Origin: an uncultured Prevotellaceae bacterium
GTDB lineage: Bacteria > Bacteroidota > Bacteroidia > Bacteroidales > Bacteroidaceae
Length of the DNA stretch: 64,000 nt
Direction: 5' to 3'
Assembly (NCBI GenBank): GCA_900316645.1
Contig: ONDP01000022.1
Coordinates: 26,002-90,001 of the forward strand
In this document: piece after piece, positions 35,977-43,228 of the stretch
How positions within the stretch are numbered: position 1 is the stretch's first letter
How the letters are laid out: every line of letters starts with the position of its first letter
Notes under the pieces: model-generated
Told to the model about the DNA's origin: nothing
Databases searched by the model: none
What the model saw: the letters and a program-made list of their open reading frames with translations, nothing else
Made by a program: the position numbers and the translations under genes

Positions 35977-37409
35977 TGATAGAACTCATCAAACAAGATC
36001 TCGGATTGCCCGATACCTGTCTTTTGGACGAGATGCGTGCAGTGGTCAGCAAATATTTTGCCGACGACGAGCCACAGGATGTCTCTGCGCCAGATGATTC
36101 CCTCGTATCTCATACCCTACCGGGTGATGAAGGCTTTGGCATCGGCATTCCCGAGACTCAGAAACTGCAGGAGCTGAACTACGATGAGGCAGACACATTA
36201 TCGACCGATGAGATCAAGAAGGACTTCCCCATTCTGCAACAAAAGGTGAACGGACATGATCTTGTGTGGCTTGATAATGGTGCTACGACACAAAAGCCAA
36301 ACGTGGTAATTGATAAGATTTCGGATTATTACCGCAACTATAATTCGAATATCCATCGTGGTGCTCACACGCTGGCGGCGCGAGCCACTGATGCCTATGA
36401 GGAGGCACGCCAAAAGATAGCCGACTTCATCAATGCACCGTCGTCAGATAATATTGTCTTCGTACGTGGTACCACAGAGGGCATCAACCTGGTGGCACAA
36501 ACCTTTGGCAGACAATACCTTGGAGCCGGTGATAACGTCATCGTCTCAGAGCTTGACCACCATGCCAACATCGTACCTTGGCAGCGTATAGCTCAAGAGC
36601 GGGGTGCTGACTTGTTGGCTATACCTACCGATAAGAACGGAGACCTTATCCTCTCGGAACTGGAGCGTCTCATCACCCCTCGTACACGAGTGGTCTCTGT
36701 AGGACATGTCAACAACACATTCGGAACTATCAATGATGTGCAACGCATCATCGATATCGCCCACTCCCACAATGTACCTGTCCTCATCGATGGGGCCCAG
36801 TCGATTGCCCATACACCTGTCAACGTGCAAACGCTGGGAGCCGATTTCTTTGTATTCTCCGGTCATAAAATCTATGGTCCTAATGGCATCGGTGCCGTCT
36901 ATATCAGTCAGGAATGGCTCAATAAACTACAACCCTGGCAGGGCGGCGGCAACATGATAAAGGACGTGACGATTGAGCATACAGAGTACAATCAGGCACC
37001 AGCACGTTATGAGGCTGGTACACCTAATGTGGCAGATGCCATCGGACTGGGTGCTGCCATCGACTACGTGAGTCGTATCGGTATTCGCAATATAGAGCAC
37101 CACGAACATCAACTGACAGAATATGCTCGAGAACAATTGGCACAGATTCCCGGTTTGCACCTCATTGGCAACCCAAAGAATCGTGTATCCGTTGTCTCGT
37201 TCTATTTGGAAGATATTCCAGTTCCAGAGACAGGTCAGTTGCTCGACAAAGAAGGTATTGCCGTACGTGCTGGTCATCACTGTGCTCAACCTGCTCTTCG
37301 AGCATTGGGTCATGAGATGTCAGTACGACCGACCTTTGCGCTCTATAATACACGTGAGGATGTTGACAAACTCGTCATCGCTCTACGGAAAATCGTAAAT
37401 AGCAAATAA
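35976..37409 (+). CDS. SufS-type cysteine desulfurase with N-terminal extension, probable encapsulin cargo
   Basis: 477 aa, about 75 longer than SufS at the N-terminus. The catalytic part begins near KKDFPILQQKVNGHDLVWLDNG (81). PLP Lys298 in FVFSGHKIYGP and persulfide Cys436 in VRAGHHCAQPALRAL are present. It takes sulfur from cysteine as persulfide. The extension combines a short helix (IELIKQDLGLPDTCLLDEMRAVV), an acidic flexible stretch (29-55) and GFGIGIP; a disordered N-terminus targets cysteine desulfurases into family 2A shells, so this is the probable loading segment. No sufBCD genes lie nearby, supporting a storage or transfer role instead of Fe-S assembly. Confidence 0.9.
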   Translation: MIELIKQDLGLPDTCLLDEMRAVVSKYFADDEPQDVSAPDDSLVSHTLPGDEGFGIGIPETQKLQELNYDEADTLSTDEIKKDFPILQQKVNGHDLVWLDNGATTQKPNVVIDKISDYYRNYNSNIHRGAHTLAARATDAYEEARQKIADFINAPSSDNIVFVRGTTEGINLVAQTFGRQYLGAGDNVIVSELDHHANIVPWQRIAQERGADLLAIPTDKNGDLILSELERLITPRTRVVSVGHVNNTFGTINDVQRIIDIAHSHNVPVLIDGAQSIAHTPVNVQTLGADFFVFSGHKIYGPNGIGAVYISQEWLNKLQPWQGGGNMIKDVTIEHTEYNQAPARYEAGTPNVADAIGLGAAIDYVSRIGIRNIEHHEHQLTEYAREQLAQIPGLHLIGNPKNRVSVVSFYLEDIPVPETGQLLDKEGIAVRAGHHCAQPALRALGHEMSVRPTFALYNTREDVDKLVIALRKIVNSK

Positions 37410-37428
37410 TAAAAGGTATAAGAGTAAA

Positions 37429-37641
37429 ATGGCAAAGATTATAGTAAACGGTGAGGCACAGGAGGTACAACTTCCACTCACCCTGACAGAGCTAATCAAA
37501 CAAAATGATGTGCAACAACCAGAAATGGTGAGCGTGCAAGTGAACGAGGATTTCGTAGACCGTTCCGAATGGGACGGTATTCAGATCAAGGAAGGCGATA
37601 CAGTTGACTTCTTGTACTTCATGGGAGGAGGGGCTGTTTAG
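37429..37641 (+). CDS. ThiS-like sulfur carrier protein with masked C-terminus (GGG-AV)
   Basis: 70 aa beta-grasp protein: MAKIIVNGEAQEVQLP ... NDVQQPEMVSVQVNEDFVDRSEW ... EGDTVDFLYFMGGGAV. Carriers of this type work with a free Gly-Gly end that is adenylated and turned into a thiocarboxylate. Here two residues (Ala-Val) follow the glycines. In QbsE and in Wolinella HcyS, extra residues are removed by a JAMM protease; a JAMM gene lies three genes on. It is probably dedicated to Cys or homocysteine synthesis, not thiamine; no thi genes are visible. Confidence 0.85.
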   Translation: MAKIIVNGEAQEVQLPLTLTELIKQNDVQQPEMVSVQVNEDFVDRSEWDGIQIKEGDTVDFLYFMGGGAV

Positions 37642-37675
37642 TTCATAGTTTAGAGTTCATAGTTCATAGTTTTGT
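37642..37675. repeat. Short tandem repeat spacer
   Basis: GTTCATAGTT appears three times with small changes in the 37-base gap between the carrier and E1 genes. Similar spacers occur at 43192-43217 and 44818-44850. Confidence 0.6.
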
Positions 37676-37678
37676 GTT

Positions 37679-38488
37679 ATGTACGATTTTACTGAAGAGC
37701 AGATAAAACGTTACTCACGCCACATCCTTCTGCAGGACGTCGGCGTTGAGGGACAGGAGAAAATCCTGAACGCTAAGGTGCTGGTAGTGGGAGCTGGAGG
37801 CCTGGGTGCCCCCGTCTCTCTCTATCTGGCAGCCGCTGGTATCGGACGTATCGGCATTATCGATGCTGATGTCGTCGACCTTTCCAACTTACAACGACAA
37901 ATCATTCATTTTACAAAGGACGTAGGAATTCCTAAGGTGGAGAGCGCTAAGGAGAAGATTCTTGCCATCAACCCTGATGTAAAGGTAGATACCTTCCGCG
38001 AGTTTCTCTATTCAGGAAATGCGCTCGACATCATCAAAGAGTATGACTTCGTTGTCGATGGCACAGACAATTTCCCCGTAAAGTTTCTCATCAACGACGC
38101 CTGTGTGATGGCTGGCAAGCCTTTCTCACACGGAGGCATCTTGCGCTTCAACGGACAAACATTTACACATGTGCCAGGTTCTGCCTGCTATCGTTGCTTC
38201 TTCAAGGAGCCGCCTCCTACGGGTGTTGTACCCACCTGTTCACAGGCTGGTGTATTAGGTGCTATTGCTGGAATGCTTGGTACCATACAGGCCGCTGAGA
38301 CTCTGAAATATTTCACAGGGGTTGGCGAACTGTTGACCAACCGTCTTTTGACCTTCGATGCCAAGACCATGCAGTTCCGCACCATTCCCGTTAAACAACG
38401 TTCCTCGTGCGACATCTGTGGCGAACATCCTACCATCACAGAGTTGATAGACTACGAACAGGCCGCTTGCGACCTCAAGAATCACTAA
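37679..38488 (+). CDS. E1-like activating enzyme (MoeB/ThiF/HesA family)
   Basis: 269 aa. Nucleotide-binding loop VVGAGGLGAPVSLYLAAAG (37-55), conserved Asp in IIDADVVDLSNLQRQIIH, zinc pairs C170/C173 (CYRC) and C244/C247 (CDIC), and the conserved Cys187 in PTCSQAGVLG. It adenylates the C-terminus of a ThiS/MoaD-type carrier for thiocarboxylation. There is no rhodanese domain, so sulfur must come from elsewhere, plausibly the TusA or cysteine desulfurase of this operon. Confidence 0.9.
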   Translation: MYDFTEEQIKRYSRHILLQDVGVEGQEKILNAKVLVVGAGGLGAPVSLYLAAAGIGRIGIIDADVVDLSNLQRQIIHFTKDVGIPKVESAKEKILAINPDVKVDTFREFLYSGNALDIIKEYDFVVDGTDNFPVKFLINDACVMAGKPFSHGGILRFNGQTFTHVPGSACYRCFFKEPPPTGVVPTCSQAGVLGAIAGMLGTIQAAETLKYFTGVGELLTNRLLTFDAKTMQFRTIPVKQRSSCDICGEHPTITELIDYEQAACDLKNH

Positions 38489-38493
38489 AAGAT

Positions 38494-38880
38494 ATGAAGA
38501 TAGAACAACATGTGATAGACGAACTGATAGCACAGGCTCAGAAGGATGCCCCCAATGAGACCTGTGGCTATCTGTTAGGTATAGATAATGTGGTCACCGA
38601 AAACTACTGGATGGAAAATATCGACCATTCCCCTGAGCATTTTTCCTTTGCACCTAAAGATCAGTTTGCTGCCTTAAAGTATGCACGCTCGAAAGGACTG
38701 AGGATTCTTGCCAACTGGCATAGCCATCCCGCCTCACCCTCACGCCCCTCGCAAGAGGATCTTCGCCTTGCCAACGACCCTACCATCCGCTATGCCATTC
38801 TCTCGCTGCATGAGGGCATCCACCTCAACTCCTTTAAAATACTGAATGGCGAGGTGATTGACAAGGAACAGCATCTCTAA
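38494..38880 (+). CDS. JAMM/MPN+ metalloprotease (Mec/QbsD/HcyD type)
   Basis: 128 aa from ATG 38494. Metal site: E22 in NETCGYLLG, H76 and H78 in NWHSHPAS, D89 with S86 in PSQEDL. Related enzymes either free cysteine from CysO-Cys (Mec) or trim carrier precursors (QbsD, HcyD). Both roles fit here, since the carrier ends in GGG-AV and cysK is in the operon. Last gene of the operon, five bases after the E1 stop. Confidence 0.9.
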   Translation: MKIEQHVIDELIAQAQKDAPNETCGYLLGIDNVVTENYWMENIDHSPEHFSFAPKDQFAALKYARSKGLRILANWHSHPASPSRPSQEDLRLANDPTIRYAILSLHEGIHLNSFKILNGEVIDKEQHL

Positions 38881-38885
38881 ACATA

Positions 38886-38901
38886 TACCGAATATATGGT
38901 A
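38886..38901. promoter_or_regulatory. 7-2-7 operator, site 3 (leader/SusCD operon)
   Basis: TACCGAATATATGGTA, starting 63 bases before the -7 box. Outer four to five bases of each arm match sites 1 and 2. Confidence 0.7.
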
Positions 38902-38924
38902 TATAAAAATGCCATGCAAAGGGT

Positions 38925-38956
38925 ATTGTGGGAATGAAGATTTCGCCGTACCTTTG
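38925..38956 (+). promoter_or_regulatory. Promoter of the leader/binding protein/SusCD operon
   Basis: ATTGTG (38925-38930) and TACCTTTG (38949-38956), 24 bases start-to-start as in the other two. The leader up to 39142 is long (about 180 bases) and holds the Met/Cys ORF. Confidence 0.75.
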
Positions 38957-39014
38957 CATCGTCGAAAGGACATAAAAAAACAAAGTAGTAAAATTAATAA
39001 AAAAAGTAAGAGTT

Positions 39015-39191
39015 ATGAAAACAATGATGAATCAAATGCGAATGTGTTGCTGTTGTTGTAGCAGCATGCAGATGTCGAACAATGATAAGGAGGAGAGGAG
39101 TCGTCAACACATTATTAATATATATAAAGAACGAAAGAAATATGAAAAAGTCAATATTTACAATAGCATTGCTCTTAGGGCTGCAAGTTAG
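39015..39191 (+). CDS. Met/Cys-rich leader ORF, candidate sulfur amino acid attenuator
   Basis: 58 codons, ATG to TAG. The first 20 residues, MKTMMNQMRMCCCCCSSMQM, hold seven Met and five consecutive Cys. The rest is charged and unremarkable, and the last 50 bases overlap the start of the binding-protein gene (39142). It lies downstream of a sulfur-type promoter. Polycysteine upstream ORFs act as cysteine-responsive attenuators in mycobacteria; stalling at the five Cys codons when Cys-tRNA is short could alter expression here. No clear terminator/antiterminator pair is visible after it, so the mechanism is open. Confidence 0.6.
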   Translation: MKTMMNQMRMCCCCCSSMQMSNNDKEERSRQHIINIYKERKKYEKVNIYNSIALRAAS

Positions 39192-40035
39192 CCAAACAGT
39201 AGGAGCACAGAACGAGCAGGTAACCCTTCGCGTACAGAATGCCGTACGTCCATTGGTAGAGAAATGGGTTGCCGAGTATCAAAAAACCAACCATAACACC
39301 ACCTTCCAGATAGTTTCAGGAAAACCAACCAACACAGAACATCAGATATCATTCGTTACCGAACCGAACGCTGAAGCCGTATTCTTCGCACGCTATGCCG
39401 TATTGCCTATCACCGTCAAGGATTCCGAGGCAGCCAAACTCTTAGGCAGCAAGCGATTGAATGCCAAGAAACTGAAGAGTCTTTTCTTCGTCAAGGACGA
39501 ATTTGACGACGACACGAAGGAAAGCAAGACCGAGCAGGCACTTCATATCTACACAGGTAACAGTCAGCAGTCGGCCTCACGCACTTGGGCCAACAATTTC
39601 AAGCAGGAAACAAGTAATTACAAAGGTAAGAAGATTTCAGGCGACGACAGTTTCATCAACACAGCCATCAGCCGCGATCCCCTAGGAGTAGCCGTCAATT
39701 CACTTTCCAACATCTTCGATTTGCAGAGCCGCCAACTGCGCCAGAATCTGGCCATCATACCGCTAGACATCGACAAGCACGGCAAGCAGATATTGGAAGA
39801 GGGACGTCTCGACGACGTTATCCAGTTGCTGGAACAAGAGCACTTTGCAGAGATTCCTACAGGCAAGATTGGTGTGGAATACGACCATCACGACTCACAG
39901 CTCAACGCATTCGTTCGCTGGATATTGACTGATGGCAACAAGTATATCCATGAATACGGACTGTTGCAACTCACACCGAAAGAACTGACCGCTCAGCTGC
40001 ACCGCGCTGAACAGCAAGACCTTGCACAGAAATAA
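39142..40035 (+). CDS. Periplasmic substrate-binding protein (PstS/PBP-like)
   Basis: 297 aa from ATG 39142; the frame extends to 39082, but the signal peptide MKKSIFTIALLLGLQVSQTVGA starts here. The body resembles type-2 periplasmic binding proteins (VTLRVQNAVRPLVEKWVAEYQKTNHNTTFQIVSGKP; FARYAVLPITV). There is no ABC permease in the operon, so it may deliver ligand to something else or act with the SusCD pair. Ligand unknown; an oxyanion such as sulfate is a guess from context. First full gene after the leader ORF. Confidence 0.75.
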   Translation: MKKSIFTIALLLGLQVSQTVGAQNEQVTLRVQNAVRPLVEKWVAEYQKTNHNTTFQIVSGKPTNTEHQISFVTEPNAEAVFFARYAVLPITVKDSEAAKLLGSKRLNAKKLKSLFFVKDEFDDDTKESKTEQALHIYTGNSQQSASRTWANNFKQETSNYKGKKISGDDSFINTAISRDPLGVAVNSLSNIFDLQSRQLRQNLAIIPLDIDKHGKQILEEGRLDDVIQLLEQEHFAEIPTGKIGVEYDHHDSQLNAFVRWILTDGNKYIHEYGLLQLTPKELTAQLHRAEQQDLAQK

Positions 40036-40054
40036 AAGAGAAAGTATAACCGCT

Positions 40055-40078
40055 TGGAGTTCATCGTTTCGAACTCCA
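40055..40078 (+). other. mRNA hairpin between the binding-protein and susC-like genes
   Basis: TGGAGTTC (40055-40062) pairs perfectly with GAACTCCA (40071-40078), loop 8. No T-run follows, so it is more likely a processing or stability element than a terminator. Confidence 0.5.
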
Positions 40079-40095
40079 GTTTAAAGATTATTGTT

Positions 40096-43000
40096 ATGAA
40101 AAAGAGAATAGTACTATTTTTAATAGTGCTGGCTACGGTTGTGCCGTCAGCCGCACAGACCACCATAACGGGCCACATTGCAGATGCCCGCACCGGAGAA
40201 TCACTCATCGGAGCATCTGTGGTTCCCAAGTCAAGCAACGAACTGGGTGCCGTAACCGACATCGACGGCAACTTCACCCTGGTAACTAACGTTGAGTTGC
40301 CCCTCACGCTGAGCGTACAATACGTCGGATACCGTCCGCAGGAGGTAGATGTTTACGATGCTTCCGAACCCGTTGACATCCAACTCAGCGACAATGCCAG
40401 CCGTCTGAACGAGGTAGTCGTTATCGGCTACGGTGAACAGAAGCGACTCGAACTCACCAGTGCTATCTCCAGTGTCGGCGGCGACGTATTACGCCAGCAG
40501 AACAACTCGGTAGAAAGTGCCCTGCAGGGAGCAGTAGCCGGTCTTAACGTCACCCAAACCAGCGGACAGCCCGGTGCTGCCAGCATCATCCGCATCCGTG
40601 GCGGCAACTCCATCACGGGTGGTAACGAGCCCCTGTATGTCATAGACGGATTCATCGTCTATAACGATCCTGCCTCCACCCGTACAGGTGCCAAGACAAG
40701 TGACGCCACGCTCGACCCTCTGGCATTCCTCAATCCTGCCGACATCGAGAGCATCGAGGTGTTGAAGGATGTTTCTGCTACGGCTATCTATGGTACTCGC
40801 GGTGCCAATGGTGTGATTATCATCACGACGAAAAAAGGCTCACATGGACGTAACAACATTACCTATGGAGCCAGTTTCGGATGGAGCACCATCGCCAAGA
40901 AGTTGAACTACATGAATGCGCAGCAATGGGTGGACATCTGGCATGAGCTATACCAGAACGGAGAACTGGGTTATGACCTCGACAACCCCACCGCCAGCTA
41001 CGACTGGCAGAGCGCAGCGCTACGTACAGGTTTCCAGCAGGAACATCAGATCTCCGCCGTTGGTGGTGATGAGATTTCGCGCTATAGTATCAGCGGCAAC
41101 TTCAAGAGCCAGGATGGTATTCTCAAAGGTACGGGGCTGAAGCGTTATGCAGGCCGTGTTAACTACGAGCGCAACATCTTCAAATCGCTGTTGGTCGGTG
41201 TGAATGCCAATATCGCCTACAACAAGATTACCGGTGTATCAGACAACAGCGGTAACATGTTCCAGCCCAGTCCGTGGTTTGCAGCTATTTCTCACACGCC
41301 ATATACTCCGATTTATAATGCTGACGGTTCGTACAACTACGATCCGACTCCTACCAGCATCGATATCTACAATGGAAAGGTAGGCAACCCCATCAGCGAT
41401 CTGGAGAATACCAAGGCTGAGACAGAGAATACCCGTACTATCGGTACTGTTTTTGCAGAGTGGACCGTCATCCCACAGTTGAAGCTGAAAGCCAGTGTTG
41501 GTGCCGACTTCTCGAACACCAATCAGAACTATTATGCTCCCTCATACACTACCAGTGGTCTGGCCAACAGCGGTTACGCTTCTGTAGGTCGCACGAAGAC
41601 CCATACATGGCAGACAGAATATACTGCCACATACAGCAATGTATTTAAGGCCAAGCATTCTGTCAACGCATTGTTGGGCTATACTGCCCAGCGTACTGAT
41701 CGCAGTAGTGTGGCAACGACTGCCTACGGCTTCAGCAACGATGCTACAGGCTACGACAACTTAGGTGCAGCAGCCACTACCCTGCCCTCTGTCAGCAGCC
41801 ATTATGTTTCTACCCTGCAATCATGGATCGGTCGTGTAAACTATAGCTTCGACTCACGCTACAATGCCTCGCTTACCCTGCGCGCCGACGGTTCGAGCCG
41901 TTTTGCCAAAGACCATCGCTGGGGATGGTTCCCCTCACTGGGTCTCTCATGGAACCTCGACCGCGAAAAGTGGCTCCATCTTGGCAAGAGTGTTGACTTC
42001 ATCCAGTTGCGTGCCTCTGTTGGTACGGTGGGTAACCAGGAAATCGGTGACTACCAGTTTGCTGCCAACGTTGTTCCTCGCACGGTGATTATCAACAACC
42101 AGAAGGCTACCAGTTACATTATCGAGAATAAGTCGAACCCTGATTTGAAGTGGGAAACAACCACCTCTTATAACGTCGGACTGAGCACTGGTTTCTTCCA
42201 GAACCGACTGACCGTTACCCTCGATGCCTACTATAAGAAAACCAAGGACCTGTTGTTGGACGTTCCCGTTGAGCAGGTTACCGGTTTCTCAACCGTACTG
42301 CGCAACGTTGGTTCAGTCACCAACAAAGGTATAGAACTCGAAATCGGCGGTGTGCTGATTGACAACAAGAACTGGAAATGGAATGTCAATGCCAACATTG
42401 CCCATAATAAGAACGAAGTGACAAGTCTTGGCAACTCCGAATACTTCATTCCTGACTTTAACTCTGTAGGTACACTTCAGTATATCAACCCGCTGATAGT
42501 GAAAGTAGGCGAACCTCTCGGCACATTCTTCGGTTATAGGTTCAAAGGCATCATCCAGTCAGATGAAGACCTCAGCAGCCTGCCTGCACAGACCAATTCA
42601 ACGGTTGAGCCTGGTAACCCCAAGTTCGAAGATGTCAACAACGACGGCGTTGTCAACGAACAGGACCGTGTGGTACTCGGCAATATCCAACCCAAGTTCA
42701 CCTATGGTTTCAATACCAAAGTGGCTTATAAGAACTGGGACCTCTTCGTAAGCATCAGCGGCAGCTATGGCAACAAGCTCTTCAATGCACTTGCCTGCCG
42801 ACTGGACCGTGGCAACGGATATTACTATAACCCACTGGCTGAGGTTGCTGACCGATGGACGCCAACCCATCCCAGCAATACCATCCAGAAAGCCACCAGT
42901 GCCACCTCCATCTATGCCGACGACCGCTTTGTAGAGAATGCAAGCTACCTAAAATTCCGTAACATCCAGCTGGGTTATACCCTGCCTGTTCCACAAATAA

Positions 43001-43188
43001 CTAAGGATGCCAAGTTGCGCCTCTATGTATCGTTGCAGAACTTCTTCACCATCACCAATTATTCCGGCTACGATCCCGAGGCCAACCGTAACGGTATCGA
43101 CGAGACGAGTGCCCTTTATCAGGGAATTGACTACGGTGCCTATCCTATGGCCAAAACAGTATTATTCGGATTCAACATCACATTATAA
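40096..43188 (+). CDS. SusC/RagA-type TonB-dependent outer-membrane transporter
   Basis: 1030 aa from ATG 40096 (signal peptide MKKRIVLFLIVLATVVPSAAQ). A carboxypeptidase-like regulatory domain (TITGHIADARTGESLIGASV ... TDIDGNFTL) precedes the TonB-box/plug region (LNEVVVIGYGEQKRLELTSAIS, IRIRGGNSITGGNEPLYVIDGF, LKDVSATAIYGTRGANGVIIITTKKG) and the barrel. Partner SusD-like lipoprotein follows. The operon has no glycoside hydrolases, so the cargo is not obviously a glycan; sulfur-type promoter control suggests a sulfur-containing compound. Confidence 0.92.
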   Translation: MKKRIVLFLIVLATVVPSAAQTTITGHIADARTGESLIGASVVPKSSNELGAVTDIDGNFTLVTNVELPLTLSVQYVGYRPQEVDVYDASEPVDIQLSDNASRLNEVVVIGYGEQKRLELTSAISSVGGDVLRQQNNSVESALQGAVAGLNVTQTSGQPGAASIIRIRGGNSITGGNEPLYVIDGFIVYNDPASTRTGAKTSDATLDPLAFLNPADIESIEVLKDVSATAIYGTRGANGVIIITTKKGSHGRNNITYGASFGWSTIAKKLNYMNAQQWVDIWHELYQNGELGYDLDNPTASYDWQSAALRTGFQQEHQISAVGGDEISRYSISGNFKSQDGILKGTGLKRYAGRVNYERNIFKSLLVGVNANIAYNKITGVSDNSGNMFQPSPWFAAISHTPYTPIYNADGSYNYDPTPTSIDIYNGKVGNPISDLENTKAETENTRTIGTVFAEWTVIPQLKLKASVGADFSNTNQNYYAPSYTTSGLANSGYASVGRTKTHTWQTEYTATYSNVFKAKHSVNALLGYTAQRTDRSSVATTAYGFSNDATGYDNLGAAATTLPSVSSHYVSTLQSWIGRVNYSFDSRYNASLTLRADGSSRFAKDHRWGWFPSLGLSWNLDREKWLHLGKSVDFIQLRASVGTVGNQEIGDYQFAANVVPRTVIINNQKATSYIIENKSNPDLKWETTTSYNVGLSTGFFQNRLTVTLDAYYKKTKDLLLDVPVEQVTGFSTVLRNVGSVTNKGIELEIGGVLIDNKNWKWNVNANIAHNKNEVTSLGNSEYFIPDFNSVGTLQYINPLIVKVGEPLGTFFGYRFKGIIQSDEDLSSLPAQTNSTVEPGNPKFEDVNNDGVVNEQDRVVLGNIQPKFTYGFNTKVAYKNWDLFVSISGSYGNKLFNALACRLDRGNGYYYNPLAEVADRWTPTHPSNTIQKATSATSIYADDRFVENASYLKFRNIQLGYTLPVPQITKDAKLRLYVSLQNFFTITNYSGYDPEANRNGIDETSALYQGIDYGAYPMAKTVLFGFNITL

Positions 43189-43191
43189 CGA

Positions 43192-43217
43192 GATATCGAA
43201 ATAACGAAATAACGAAA
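43192..43217. repeat. Short tandem repeat spacer
   Basis: ATA(T/A)CGAA units, three copies, between the susC-like and susD-like genes. Confidence 0.5.
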
Positions 43218-43228
43218 TATTGAAAAAT

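Noticed and set aside
35976-37409. Ordinary SufS for Fe-S cluster assembly
   Set aside because: No sufBCD or sufU neighbours, a 75-residue extra N-terminus, and direct overlap with an encapsulin gene point to a cargo role.
38407-38493. Upstream extension of the JAMM protease
   Set aside because: It reads through the end of the E1 gene in another frame; the JAMM fold begins at ATG 38494.
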